From contig OZ251230.1 in NCBI GenBank assembly GCA_965240325.2, forward strand, positions 1 through 64,000: 64,000 bases of DNA, read 5' to 3'. Positions within the stretch are counted from its first letter, which is position 1. Each line of letters opens with the position of its first letter. Origin of the DNA: Rebecca billardiae RCC1528. Lineage: Eukaryota > Haptophyta. Below the pieces are notes generated by a model, which was given only the letters and a program-made list of their open reading frames with translations, had not been told where the DNA came from and did not search any database. The position numbers and the translations under genes are program-made. Positions 39,142-50,888 of the stretch are shown here, piece by piece.

Positions 39142-40785
39142 TCACGCGCCGCCCGCGGCCATGCGCTGGCGGCGCAGCTGCATCTCGGCCATGCGCAGCG
39201 CCGCGCCCACCTGCGCGTTGGACGGCTCGAGCTCGCGCGCGCGCGAGAAGGCGGAGAGCGCCTCGTCGTACCGCTCGAGCGCCTGCAGCGCGAGGCCGCG
39301 GCGGAAGTGCGCCTTCGGCAGCGCCGGCTCCACCGCCGCGCACGCCTCCGCGTCCGCGAGCGCCTGCTCGTACCGCCCGAGCTTGAGGAAGGCGGCGGCG
39401 CGGTTGCAGCGCACGGTGTGCTCGGCCGGCAGCTGCACAGCGCCCGCGGCCCCGCCGCCCGCGCCACCTTGGCGCGCCTCGTCCGAGAGGGCGAGGGCCT
39501 CGGTGTACTTGACGGCGGCCTCGTGGTAGCTGCCCTGCGCGAACGCCGCGTTGCCCGCGTCCTTGCGCGCGCGCGCGCGCGTCGCGAGCTCGTCGAGCGG
39601 CCCGCGCGCCGCGTGCGCGGCCGCGGCCGCCGCCTCCGCCTCGGCCGCGGCCGCGAGCTCGCTCAGCCGCGCGCCGTCCACGCCGCCCGCGCCGTCGGGC
39701 GCGGGCGCGGCGGCGCTCGCCGCGGCGAGCAGCCTGGCCGCCGCGCCGCCCTCCGCCGCGCCGAGCACCGACGCGTGCATCCGCGTGCGCTCCGCGTGCT
39801 CCCGCGCCTCGCGCGCGGTGGAGGGGAAGTCGTTGGCCAGCCTGCGCACGTGCTCGGTGCGCAGCGCGCCCCCCACGCGCCGCGTGATGAACTGCTCGGA
39901 GGGGGCGGGGAGGCCGCAGGTGTGCTCGGGCGCGGAGGGGTCGGCGGCGGCGGCGGCGAGCTGCTCGGCCGTCGCCGCGTACGCCTCCTCGCTGTCGCCG
40001 AACGTGACGCGCAGCTCGCGCACGCCGCAGCGCGCCACCCGCTCGAACAGCTCGGCCGCCTCGTAGTGCAGAGCGACTGCGCCGCACTCGTCCAGCTGCA
40101 CGGTGCGCAGCGGGGAGTGCGCGGCGAGGCGCAGCGCGTCCGAGCGCCACACCTCGAGCGTCTCCGTCGTCACCTTCCCGCGCACGCGCAGCTCGCACCC
40201 CTCGCACGCCTCCACGAGCAGCTTGACCGCGCTCGCGTCCGCGCTGAGCTCGAGCTCGCAGTTGGTGCACGCGCGGAAGGTGAGCACGCACAGCGGCGGG
40301 AGCTGGGAGGCGTGCACGACGACGCGCGTGTCCGCGTGGCCCGAGACGACGTGCGGGCGCACCTTCGACGTGGGCATCCTCGGCGCCGCCGCGCCCGCGC
40401 CCGCCGGCGCGCCCGCGGCCGCGCCGCCGAGAGCGCGCGCGGGCCCGTCGAGCAGCGTCGGCTCGGCCGCGTCCGCGTCGGCCGCGAGGAGCTTGGGCCA
40501 CAGCGCGGCGATGGCCTTGCGCAGCGTGATGGCGAGCTGCGGCGGGTCGTCCTCGCGCGCCCACACGCACTCGTCCACCACCACCACGCCGTGCAGCTCG
40601 CCGTCGAGCGCGGGCGGCGCGCCGCCGCCGCCCGCCGAGACGCGCAGCGCGCGCGGCGCAAAGCGGACGGACACGTCGCGCGCGGCGGCGTCGACGGGGA
40701 CGACGAGCTCGATGGTCTCGCGCGTCTGCGTCCAGCGGTGCGTCGGCGCCTCGCCCCCCGAGTAGCTGCCCGGCACGTGGAACAT
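39142..40785 (-). CDS. CS - CAP/cofactor-C-like - TPR protein
   Basis: A single frame of 547 residues. Residues 1-105 form a CS (p23/NudC-like) domain (HRWTQTRETIELVVPVD, VSVRFAPRALRVSA, LDGELHGVVVVDECVW). Residues about 140-255 look like a beta-helical CAP/tubulin-cofactor-C type repeat (HADTRVVVHASQLPPLCVLT, FRACTNCELELSADASAVKL, LVEACEGCELRVRGKV). A C-terminal TPR block (about 400-540) shows ARKDAGNAAFAQGSYHEAAV, RCNRAAAFLKLGRYEQALAD and KAHFRRGLALQALERYDEAL. TPR of this kind often grips Hsp70/Hsp90 tails, so a co-chaperone role, perhaps for cytoskeletal clients, is plausible inference. The start is 252 bp from the divergent gene at 41038. Confidence 0.8.
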   Translation of the reverse strand: MFHVPGSYSGGEAPTHRWTQTRETIELVVPVDAAARDVSVRFAPRALRVSAGGGGAPPALDGELHGVVVVDECVWAREDDPPQLAITLRKAIAALWPKLLAADADAAEPTLLDGPARALGGAAAGAPAGAGAAAPRMPTSKVRPHVVSGHADTRVVVHASQLPPLCVLTFRACTNCELELSADASAVKLLVEACEGCELRVRGKVTTETLEVWRSDALRLAAHSPLRTVQLDECGAVALHYEAAELFERVARCGVRELRVTFGDSEEAYAATAEQLAAAAADPSAPEHTCGLPAPSEQFITRRVGGALRTEHVRRLANDFPSTAREAREHAERTRMHASVLGAAEGGAAARLLAAASAAAPAPDGAGGVDGARLSELAAAAEAEAAAAAAHAARGPLDELATRARARKDAGNAAFAQGSYHEAAVKYTEALALSDEARQGGAGGGAAGAVQLPAEHTVRCNRAAAFLKLGRYEQALADAEACAAVEPALPKAHFRRGLALQALERYDEALSAFSRARELEPSNAQVGAALRMAEMQLRRQRMAAGGA

Positions 40786-41037
40786 GCGGCGGAGGAGATG
40801 CGCGCGCGCGTGCCGCGGAGGAGAGGCGCGATGCGGGCGCTGTGAAGACAGTTGGCCTCCCGAAGCGGACCGGGCGAGGGAGGCGTGTCTTCAAGTCGGT
40901 CTTCACTCTTCACGCCTTCACGGGCTTCACGCCCGCCGGGTGCTCCCGGACTGTTCCGCAGCCGGATTACAGCCAGGGTGGCGTAACAACCTCGCCGCGC
41001 CACACCCAAGCGTGTGAGCTCGCGCGGCCGCGCAGCC

Positions 41038-42420
41038 ATGATGGAGGCGCGCACGACGGCGAAGCGGCCGACTGCGCACGAGCAGTTCGCCGGCATGTTC
41101 GACGTGTACCCCACCGTCAGCCGCGAGGCGATGAACCGGCAGCAGGGCTCGGCCGCGCTGCAGGGCACGCGCGCGTTCTCGTCGGCGGACGGCGCGGGCG
41201 GGGCGGGCGGCTCCGCGGGCGAGCTGGCGCACCCGCAGGCCGTCTTCGGCTTCGGCGACGCGGCCGTGCGCTTCAACAACGTCGACATGGGCGCGGACAT
41301 TGGCATGGTCAACAAGGTGCGCCGCTCGGCGCGCGCGCACGCTCGGCGCGCGCCGTCACGTCACGTCGCTCACCGCGCCGCGCCGCGCCGCGCCGCGCCG
41401 CGCCGCGCCTCGCGCCGCGCCCGCCTCCGCGCCCGCCCGCGACAGCGCGTGCTGCGCATGGACCCGCGCATGCCGTACAGCGTGGACGCGCTCCCCCCCG
41501 GCGCGCCGAGCAACACGCTGCCCGCCTACGCCGCGCGCTTCCGCCAGCTCGACGGCGCGCCGCACGGGCACACGCCCGCGTTTGGCGCGCCCGACGGCCC
41601 CGCGCACGAGGGGAAGGCGTACGTGCTGCCCAAGGCGCACTTCATCAACGGGCGGCTGACGCAGCCGGACGTGGTGGAGGCGGCGGTGCCGCGCGGCGCG
41701 GCGATGCCCGGCCGCGTGCACGAGCCCGTCGAGGGCGTGATCACGCCGGCAGAGCGGCGCGAGGCGCTGGCGTTTGAGAAGGCGCACCTGCGCGCGCGCG
41801 CGGAGCACCGCGCGCAGAAGAGCGCCGCGTGCCGCACGGTGCACCTGATGCGCCGCGCGCACCCGAACGGGCTGATCGGCGTCGAGGCGCCCGGGATGGA
41901 CGGCTCCGCCGTGTACGCCGAGGAGACCGCCGCGCTGCGCGCGCAGCAGCAGCGCGCGGCCGCGTTTGCGGCCGCGCGCGCCGAGCACCTGCACGGCCGC
42001 GCCAACTCGGCCGTCGGCCACCCGCTGCTCGAGTTCGACCCGGGGAGCGAGGAGCAGGTGAAGCTCTTCCAGTCGCGCGCGCGCTCGCAGTTCTCGTCCG
42101 ACGCGTGGGCCGGGCGCGGCGACAACTTCGTCGTGCAGCCCGCCGTCAAGCTGCACCACCTGCGCCAGCCGGGCAACAACCAGGAGAAGGTGCTGCGCCC
42201 GCCCGACAGCGCGCGCGCGCAGCGGATCTACGACGCGCGCGAGGGCGGGCGCAGCTGGGACATCATCACGGGCGTGGAGAAGCCGTGGGCGTGCTCCGCC
42301 GGCGCGGCGGAGAAGCACGACAGGTGGCGCGCGCACGAGTCGCACGTCGCCGCCGCGCAGGCCGCCGCCGTGCGCTGGCCGGGCGGGCTTGGCCGGTTCG
42401 GGCCGAGCACGACGAGCTGA
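41038..42420 (+). CDS. Unknown 417-residue protein
   Basis: Two exons (41038-41316, 41446-42420) joined in phase 0. The ATG at 41038 is immediately followed by a second ATG; either may be used. The protein is soluble, with no signal peptide or membrane segment, and is rich in short ordered motifs: AHEQFAGMFDVYPTVSREAM, VFGFGDAAVRFNNVDMGADI, FDPGSEEQVKLFQSRARSQF and RIYDAREGGRSWDIITGVEK. The last, with its YD..G...DI.TG pattern, looks like phrases found in some axonemal and microtubule-associated proteins, but that is weak. I recognise no family. The amino-acid balance and consistent splice phase argue it is real. Confidence 0.7.
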   Translation: MMEARTTAKRPTAHEQFAGMFDVYPTVSREAMNRQQGSAALQGTRAFSSADGAGGAGGSAGELAHPQAVFGFGDAAVRFNNVDMGADIGMVNKVRRSARAHARRAPSRHVAHRAAPRRAAPRRASRRARLRARPRQRVLRMDPRMPYSVDALPPGAPSNTLPAYAARFRQLDGAPHGHTPAFGAPDGPAHEGKAYVLPKAHFINGRLTQPDVVEAAVPRGAAMPGRVHEPVEGVITPAERREALAFEKAHLRARAEHRAQKSAACRTVHLMRRAHPNGLIGVEAPGMDGSAVYAEETAALRAQQQRAAAFAAARAEHLHGRANSAVGHPLLEFDPGSEEQVKLFQSRARSQFSSDAWAGRGDNFVVQPAVKLHHLRQPGNNQEKVLRPPDSARAQRIYDAREGGRSWDIITGVEKPWACSAGAAEKHDRWRAHESHVAAAQAAAVRWPGGLGRFGPSTTS

Positions 42421-43282
42421 CTCACTCGGCGCACCCCGAGCACCCATGGGCACAGGGCGCTGCAGCGCGGAGCCGCCGGACCTGGCGCCCGCGGTGTGCG
42501 CCGCGGGCCTGTCCGCTCGCCCCGCTCGGCGCTCCGACAGACCGAGCGGCGCTGGCGGGCCGACTCGCGCGACGCTGCGCTTCGCTTTGGCCGTTCAGTG
42601 CCGCGCCCGAGTGCCCCGAGTCAATTACGGCGGCCGCGCCGATAGATTATTCAGTGATGAACTCGTCGCAGTGAGTGACGAGGCTCTGATGCGGCGCGCG
42701 TATAGGCTATATAATAATTCCCCTTATTTATAACGCCTAACGGACTCCGCGCCGTGATCAGGGCTAGCTCAGGCTGGCGGCCGAAGCCTCCAGCCCTACC
42801 CTGGCCAGCCCCTGAATCCGATCTCGCCTGCCTCGGAGCCGTCTATTTCACTCTATGTATTTCCGAACTGACAGCGGTGTGCGTCTCACTGATGCTTATA
42901 GTTATATTCTGCTATTATTATAGTATATATATAATTGTAACTAGTATGGCGGATGAGCGCGCGCTCCGGTTGCCGCGTCCCGGACTAACAACGCCACCGA
43001 CAGTACAGTTTACTAAGAATAAGAGACGCACACAGCTCAGGCAGGCGAGATTGACGCCCGCCAATAACTGTCACCGCCCATGAAGCCGTCGCCGATGGTA
43101 GCGCCGCCGGAAAAATTCGTTCAGCCGTCCGCCTGCGAGGCCTGGATGAGGGCTGCGGCCGCCTCGCGGCGCGCCAGCGCCCGTCGTCCTCGCCCCACCG
43201 TCGTCCACAAAACGTCGTCGTCCGACGGCAGTACGGTTCGTTCTGATGACCGAGTCCGAGAGTTTCGGATTCAATTAGTGAG
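42421..43282. other. Intergenic, A+T-richer, no gene
   Basis: Contains AT-rich stretches (GGCTATATAATAATTCCCCT near 42707; TATTATTATAGTATATATAT near 42912) and no convincing gene. A 109-residue open frame at 42754-43083 reads as AT-driven hydrophobic sequence. Confidence 0.5.
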
Positions 43283-43876
43283 CCCGGTTTGGCGCCCACG
43301 CGGCGAGGGCGACGACGGGCGTACACGGGGGGGCCGCGGCGGCGGGAAGCGCGCGGGCGCGGCCGAAAACGGCACGGCCCGGATGCCTCTCCCAGGCCGC
43401 GGACGCGCACCGCGCCTACTCCTCGCACGCTGCTAACTTGAACTTCATCCGGTGCATGCGTTGTTGGTTGTTTTTACATTGTTTGCTGCCGACCAGCTCA
43501 AGTTCCACGGCTGGTCAAGGTTCGGCTTGCGACCTCGCCGCTTGTGCTTGCAAGAAGGTACACGAGTTGTTCGAACTCCCACGCACCCCCTCTGCGCTTG
43601 TCGACGCCCTCTGAAGGTGACTCGGGGTGCATGCGGGGCAGTGGAATGCAGTGGGTCGGCATTGACTCCCAGTCGTCCAGCGCGCAGGCCACGTAGCGCG
43701 GATGTGGTGCGCGCATGGCCCGGTAATTCGGTGGTGGCATGTCTGCATGGGCTACCCAAGGCCTGCCGCTCTGCGAAGCGAGCGCTTAGAAGCGTGTGCC
43801 GACCGTGCCAGCCACGCCAAGATGGGGCACTTCGCTGGGAAATGCGGGCTCAAGTTCCATCCCTGGCTCAAGTTCC
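43283..43876 (-). mobile_element. Second, end-degraded copy of the 609-bp MITE family
   Basis: Read on the minus strand this matches 25445-26053 from the GGAACTTG repeats at one end to GGGCGCCAAACCGG at the other. It has lost both 23-bp terminal inverted repeats and carries an insertion of about 20 bp (AACAATGTAAAAACAACC region) relative to the first copy. It ends 23 bp before the long-arm element. Confidence 0.75.
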
Positions 43877-43899
43877 TGAGTTCCAAGGAATCCGGATGG

Positions 43900-44446
43900 C
43901 AGTCCGGGTCAAGTGCACGCTTCGCGAGATCTGAGCCTCGCGATGGCGTCGGCCGGGATGCGGCCCCGCAGCCGACGCCCCTCGGCGGAGGGGGCGCGGC
44001 GCCGCGGCGCGAGCGAGGAGGCGGCGACGAGGTGCGCGCCTGCACGCATCGGTCGTGTGTGGCCCTGCTCCGCGCCTCCGCGGCCAAGCAGCTGCACTCC
44101 CTCGCCCGCCCGCCCGCTCGCGCGTGTGGCGTGCGTGCGCGGGGCGGCCGCGCACCCTCGCGGGGTCGCGCGCGCGTGGCACGGCCGAGGGCGGCCAGGC
44201 GGGCGCCGCGCGTGGGGGCCGTGCGTATGACCCCAAGAGCCATCGCGCGCGCCCGGGCCACCGAGCCGGATACGGCCGCGTTGCGATTTCCGCAACCGCC
44301 AGACACGCGCGTGCTCAGAACGGCGCCCCGCGGCCCCGCGCGCGCGCGCGACGCGCGCGCAGGGCGAGGGAGCGCCGCAGGGGCTGTTTCTGGCGCGGGC
44401 AAAGAGGGGCAGGTATAGCTGACTGCCACCATCTCTTCTGACCTGG
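43900..44446 (+). repeat. Left inverted arm (547 bp) of the 3.19-kb element
   Basis: Matches the reverse complement of 46542-47088. Outer end CAGTCCGGGTCAAG, inner end ATCTCTTCTGACCTGG. It is open on the + strand in one frame, a by-product of GC content shared by both arms. Confidence 0.85.
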
Positions 44447-44640
44447 CGGTGACGGTGGCAGGCTCGGCAGCGAGCTCGGCGGTCGGGTCGGCGGCTGTGC
44501 TGATGGCGGCGATGATGGTAGAGGGCTTGGTGGCGGAGATGTAGGCAGTGACGGTTGCGGGCTCGGCGGCGGGCTTGGTGGCGGCGACGTAGGCGGTGAC
44601 AGTGGCGGGCTCGGCGACGGGCTCGGTAGCGGCGACGGTA
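44447..44640 (+). repeat. Degenerate 48-bp minisatellite
   Basis: Units of about 48 bp built on GTGACGGTTGCGGGCTCGGC and GGCGACGTAGGCG recur three to four times with decay. In the minus-strand frame the unit would read ATKPAAEPATVTAYVA, but coding is not established. Confidence 0.65.
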
Positions 44641-46541
44641 TGCAGCTGACCCGCCACCCACGGCCCGCGGCCGACGGGCCGCTTGCGGCTTGGCGGATGG
44701 CCAGAGAAGCAGACGGCCGGGCAGTCTGGGCGGCAGCGAGGGTGGTGGGGATGGACGCGGGCTCGGTGGCGGAAGCGGCAGAGGCGGGCTTGATCAGCGG
44801 GCTCGCGCGGCGGCCAGCATGGCTGGTTCGGCGCTGGCGATGGCGGTGGGAAGAGTCTGAAGGTCAAAGCCTCCTGGCCGGAGTAGCTCCGCGGGACTCC
44901 CTGCGTCACCACGGGAGGGCTGAGTTCGTGAGGGAGATCGATCGGCGTCATCACCAGGCGGTCGATCTGGTAGATCGAGTTCCACAGCAGGAGCTGACGC
45001 CGCATGTTGCATATTAGCAGTCACGTAACGACAACCGTATAGTAGCTGTCTACTATCGCGGCTGCATCACTATCGTCGCGTCATCGTCATAATATCATTA
45101 TTTTTATTCGATCGTCTCGCGGCCCGGCAGCGGGCAGCATCCTCAGGCTCAGCTTCACAGTCGGCTGACGACTTGGCAATCAATCCTTGATAGATTGCGG
45201 TCCTTCGGCTGCGAGTGCCCGGCCAGCGCGCCCGGGGCCTGCTCCTGACGACACGCGACCTGAGACTGCCTGCCTGAGGCTAGCTACTCCTGACGATCGG
45301 ACAACGCTGGCGGAGCACTAGCAGCCTACGGTCGCTGAGTAGTCTAAGTCAGTTCATCAAACTCGACCAGACTGGGCAGCGACGACCATCCCTCTCACGG
45401 ACTCAGCCTTACTGAGGTGACGCAGCCATCCCGCAGAGCCCTGCTTCAGCATGTCCGGGCATCGGTGAGCCAGAGCCAAGCGGGTGGCCCGTGCGACAAC
45501 ATGGCAGCGTCAGCACCAACACCCAGAGCTTGGCCGCGCTGTGTCACCGCAAAGCTCTGACCGAGAGCGACAGTGACGCGGCGATCCCGCCGCCGCGCCG
45601 CCGCCTCAGCCGTCTCACAGCCCGTCTTCGTCGGGCCGCCGAACCGTCCACCGAGCCAGCCACCGGTCTCCACCATCACTGAGCCACCGCCCGCAGCAGT
45701 CTACGTCCCGGCCAAGGCGCAGGCATCGGCCCGGCGTTTGAGCCTGCCAGCACGCCGGCCAGCGCTCTGATGCCGCGCGTCCTCGATACTGGTTGCCGAG
45801 CTGTCGCGCTGCCGTGCCCGGCAAGACACGTGGATCCGCTGCCGAGCATTCACCAGCCTCCGAACCCGCGCACGCCTCCGACCGGGGCATGCATGCACCG
45901 TCGATCTACCCAGCCGGAAGCAGCTCGACAGCCCCGCTGTGTGGCGCGCCTGCCGGTACGTCCGCTGCCTGCTCGAGGGCGAGCGCGCACCGCCTCACCT
46001 GTCGACCACGACAGCACGCCTCGCGTGCACACTCTGACGGCGAGGCCCGGGATCCGGGCGGGCGATGGCACTACCCACGCCTCCGCCAAGTCTCGGCCTG
46101 GCCGAGGGGCGCAACACTGGCCGAGCCCTTGGCCCGGCGCGCCGCCGCCAGCCTGTGCTGACAAGCCCAAGCCGTGCGCGGCAGGCATGCACGTGAGAGC
46201 GGCGATGGGCGGCGTTGCGCGGCGCCAGGAGGGCCAGGGGCATGTCAGACTCGACTCCGCCGCGTCGCGCGCGGCCAAGCGCGCGCTCTGCACTAGGGAC
46301 GCGCGACGCGAGGCGGGCGCTGCGCACGCACGCGGCCATCCCGACCAGCGTCAAACGGGCGGCGCCAGCGGAGGGAGGTGGTGTCGTCAGACGAGAGCAC
46401 CTCCCTCCGAACGAGAGCGCCTCCCAGTGGGAGGGACGTGCTCACGAGTACGAGTTCGGCTGTGCGCACTCTGTTCGCGCCGGCCGGCGGCGCACGGACA
46501 GACACACAGATCACGTCGGCTGGCAGCCAGCCGCTCTCTGA
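44447..46541. other. Core of the 3.19-kb inverted-repeat element
   Basis: Begins with a 48-bp minisatellite (to about 44640), then 44640-45000 open on the minus strand as part of a 417-residue frame (43752-45005) without recognisable domains, an A+T-rich patch around 45020-45120, and GC-rich unique sequence to 46541. No transposase, reverse transcriptase or RNA gene is recognised. Confidence 0.5.
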
Positions 46542-47088
46542 CCAGGTCAGAAGAGATGGTGGCAGTCAGCTGTACCTGCCCCTCTTTGCCCGCGCCAGAA
46601 ACAGCCCCTGCGGCGCTCCCTCGCCCTGCGCGCGCGTCGCGCGCGCACGCGGGGCCGCGGGGCGCCGTTCTGAGCACGCGCGTGTCTGGCGGTTGCGGAA
46701 ATCGCAACGCGGCCGTATCCGGCTCGGTGGCCCGGGCGCGCGCGATGGCTTTTGGGGTCATACGCACGCCCCCCGCGCGCGGCGCCCGCCTGGCCGCCCT
46801 CGGCCGTGCCACGCGCGCGCGACCCCGCGAGGGTGCGCGGCCGCCCCGCGCGCGCACGCCACACGCGCGAGCGGGCGGGCGGGCGAGGGAGTGCAGCTGC
46901 TTGGCCGCGGAGGCGCGGAGCAGGGCCACACACGACCGGTGCGTGCAGGCGCGCACCTCGCCGCCGCCTCCTCGCTCGCGCCGCGGCGCCGCGCCCCCTC
47001 CGCCGAGGGGCGTCGGCTGCGGGGCCGCATCCCGGCCGACGCCATCGCGAGGCTCAGATCTCGCGAAGCGTGCACTTGACCCGGACTG
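46542..47088 (-). repeat. Right inverted arm (547 bp) of the 3.19-kb element
   Basis: Inverted partner of 43900-44446. The outer end at 47088 is only 129 bp from the next gene's ATG at 47218. Confidence 0.85.
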
Positions 47089-47217
47089 TGGGTTCGGAGA
47101 GCACGCTCGTCGCTCCGGTCCGATCGCTCGCCCGGCTGGCGGAGGCTTCCAGACGCCGGCCACCGACGGCGCTCACGGCCGGGCGACGCCGTTTAGGCGC
47201 GAGCGCGCGTCGTGGCC

Positions 47218-47841
47218 ATGTCGCGGGCGAACGGGGGGTTCGCGTCGATGGACGAGATGATGGGCATGAGCTTCGATCAGATGCGCGCGTCCATGGGCCC
47301 CGCGCACTCCTCGGCGTCGCATGCCGCACTGAGTGCGCACCGCAGCGGTGGCGACGCGAGCATGCCGCTGCCGCTCGGCAGCGCACTCGGCACGGGCATG
47401 CTGACAATGAGTGCAGCGCCGCCGTCGGGCCCCGTGGAGATCCCCGACCACCGCCAGGAGCTCGACGTCTACTTCGTCGGCCCGGGAGCGGCCGAGGCGG
47501 CCAGCGGTGCGGCGGGGCTCAGCTCGCTCGACGCCGCGCGGGCGGAGGGCGTGTGCGCGGGCAAGTCCGACTTCTCAGAGCTCGAGGCGCTGGACGCGGC
47601 GGTGCGGCGCGGGGAAAGAGTGGTTATCGCCGTCAACCGTGGCGATCGCTCGCTCAAGTCGGCGCAGGCCTACCTTGCCACGAGCATCGCGCGCTGGCTC
47701 TCGGAGCGGCAGCCGGACGGCGCTGGACGGCTGACGGGCGTGAGCAAGAATGTGGACCCGGCCACGCGCAAGCACTTCACGCGCAGGCAGATCCAGGCCA
47801 TCGTCGACTTTGCTGGGGGCATGGATGGGCAGCCGCGATGA
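47218..47841 (+). CDS. Unknown 207-residue protein
   Basis: A single open frame from ATG 47218 (MSRANGGFASMDEMMG) to TGA 47839-47841. The N-terminal third is Met/Ser/Ala/His-rich and probably disordered. From PVEIPDHRQELDVYFVGPG onward it has balanced composition with strand-helix alternation (ALDAAVRRGERVVIAVNRGD, SAQAYLATSIARWLSE), suggesting a small globular domain. It ends THE RKHFTRRQIQAIVDFAGG helix plus a short tail. I recognise no family and see no signal peptide. It starts 129 bp from the right arm of the inverted-repeat element, so it may have had its promoter altered by insertion or may belong to a larger mobile unit. Confidence 0.55.
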   Translation: MSRANGGFASMDEMMGMSFDQMRASMGPAHSSASHAALSAHRSGGDASMPLPLGSALGTGMLTMSAAPPSGPVEIPDHRQELDVYFVGPGAAEAASGAAGLSSLDAARAEGVCAGKSDFSELEALDAAVRRGERVVIAVNRGDRSLKSAQAYLATSIARWLSERQPDGAGRLTGVSKNVDPATRKHFTRRQIQAIVDFAGGMDGQPR

Positions 47842-49553
<1,712 letters not shown>

Positions 49554-50888
49554 CTAGTACTCCTCGCCCTCCTCCTCGTCGAACTCGCCCTCCTCCTCGG
49601 CGGAGGCGTCCTGGTACTGCTGGTACTCGGAGACGAGGTCGTTGAGGTTCGACTCTGCCTCGGTGAACTCCATCTCGTCCATGCCCTCGCCCGTGTACCA
49701 GTGGAGGAACGCCTTGCGGCGGAACATGGCGGTGAACTGCTCGGAGATGCGCTTCATCACCTCCTGCATGCACGTCGAGTTGCCGACAAACGCGACGGCC
49801 ATCTTGAGGCCCTTGGGCGGGATGTCGCAGATGGACGACTTGATGTTGTTCGGGATCCACTCGACGAAGTAGGACGAGTTCTTGTTCTGCACGTTGAGCA
49901 TCTGCTCGTCCACCTCCTTGGTCGACATGCGGCCGCGGAAGAGCGCCGCCGCCGTCAGGTAGCGGCCGTGGCGCGGGTCGGCGGCGGCCATCATGTTCTT
50001 CGCGTCGAACATCTGCTGCGTGAGCTCCGGCACGGTGAGCGCGCGGTACTGCTGCGAGCCGCGCGAGGTGAGCGGCGAGAAGCCGATCATGAAGAAGTGC
50101 AGGCGCGGGAACGGCACGAGGTTGACGCCCATCTTGCGCAGGTCGCTGTTGAGCTGGCCCGGGAAGCGCAGGCAGCACGTCGACGACGACATGACGGCGG
50201 CGACGAGGTGGTTGAGGTCGCCGAAGGTGGGCGTGGTGAGCTTGAGCGTGCGGAAGCAGATGTCGTACAGCGCCTCGTTGTCGAGCAGCAGGCACTCGTC
50301 CGAGTTCTCCACCAGCTGGTGCACCGAGAGCGTCGCGTTGTACGGCTCGACGACGGTGTCCGACACCTTGGGCGACGGGAAGACAGAGTAGGTGACCATG
50401 ATGCGGTCGGGGTACTCCTCGCGGATCTTCGAGATGAGGAGCGTGCCCATGCCCGAGCCCGTCCCGCCGCCCAGCGAGTGCGTGATCTGGAAGCCCTGCA
50501 GGCAGTCGCACGACTCCGCCTCCTTGCGCACGACGTCGAGCACCGCGTCGATCAGCTCGGCGCCCTCGGTGTAGTGGCCCTTGGCCCAGTTGTTGCCCGC
50601 GCCGGATTGGCCGAAGACGAAGTTGTCCGGGCGGAAGATCTGGCCGAACGGCCCCGAGCGCACCGAGTCCATCGTGCCCGGCTCGAGGTCCATCAGGATC
50701 GCGCGAGGCACGTACCGCCCACCGGTCGCCTCGTTGAAGTACACGTTGATGCGCTCGAGCTGGAGGTCCGAGTCGCCGTGGTACGTGCCGGTCGGGTCGA
50801 CGCCGTGCTCATCGGAGATCACCTCCCAGAACTTCGCGCCGATCTGGTTGCCGCACTGGCCGCCCTGGATGTGAACGATCTCACGCAT
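49554..50888 (-). CDS. TUBB: Beta-tubulin
   Basis: An intronless frame of 444 residues, the standard family length. It starts [17 protein letters not shown] (including the MREI autoregulation tetrapeptide), has the nucleotide loop [12 protein letters not shown], and ends with an acidic tail [14 protein letters not shown]. It is the beta subunit of the microtubule heterodimer and binds exchangeable GTP. The frame is open upstream to 51164, but the MREI start is decisive. No unusual residues were noticed. Confidence 0.99.
   Translation of the reverse strand: MREIVHIQGGQCGNQIGAKFWEVISDEHGVDPTGTYHGDSDLQLERINVYFNEATGGRYVPRAILMDLEPGTMDSVRSGPFGQIFRPDNFVFGQSGAGNNWAKGHYTEGAELIDAVLDVVRKEAESCDCLQGFQITHSLGGGTGSGMGTLLISKIREEYPDRIMVTYSVFPSPKVSDTVVEPYNATLSVHQLVENSDECLLLDNEALYDICFRTLKLTTPTFGDLNHLVAAVMSSSTCCLRFPGQLNSDLRKMGVNLVPFPRLHFFMIGFSPLTSRGSQQYRALTVPELTQQMFDAKNMMAAADPRHGRYLTAAALFRGRMSTKEVDEQMLNVQNKNSSYFVEWIPNNIKSSICDIPPKGLKMAVAFVGNSTCMQEVMKRISEQFTAMFRRKAFLHWYTGEGMDEMEFTEAESNLNDLVSEYQQYQDASAEEEGEFDEEEGEEY

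Larger units (their letters stand above)
43900..47088. mobile_element. 3.19-kb element with 547-bp inverted arms
   Basis: Arms 43900-44446 and 46542-47088 are inverted copies of exactly equal length, about 98 per cent alike by eye. The outer ends read CAGTCCGGGTCAAGTGCACG. TGG flanks both outer ends (43897-43899 and 47089-47091), a possible 3-bp target duplication. The 2095-bp centre shows no transposase, so the element looks non-autonomous (foldback or long-TIR type). The near-identity of the arms implies recent formation or gene conversion. Confidence 0.78.

Noticed and set aside
42754-43083. 109-codon plus-strand open frame with a hydrophobic middle
   Set aside because: The hydrophobicity comes from AT-rich simple sequence (ATTATTATAGTATATATATA); no start context or family similarity.
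43752-45005. 417-codon minus-strand open frame with repeats of ATKPAAEPATVTAYVA
   Set aside because: It crosses from the element core through the left arm into the MITE, and its only pattern comes from a minisatellite; kept as a note on the core, not called a gene.
45770-47260. 496-codon plus-strand open frame
   Set aside because: More than a third of it is the right inverted arm, and the same sequence is open in several frames; there is no domain or composition signal of a protein.
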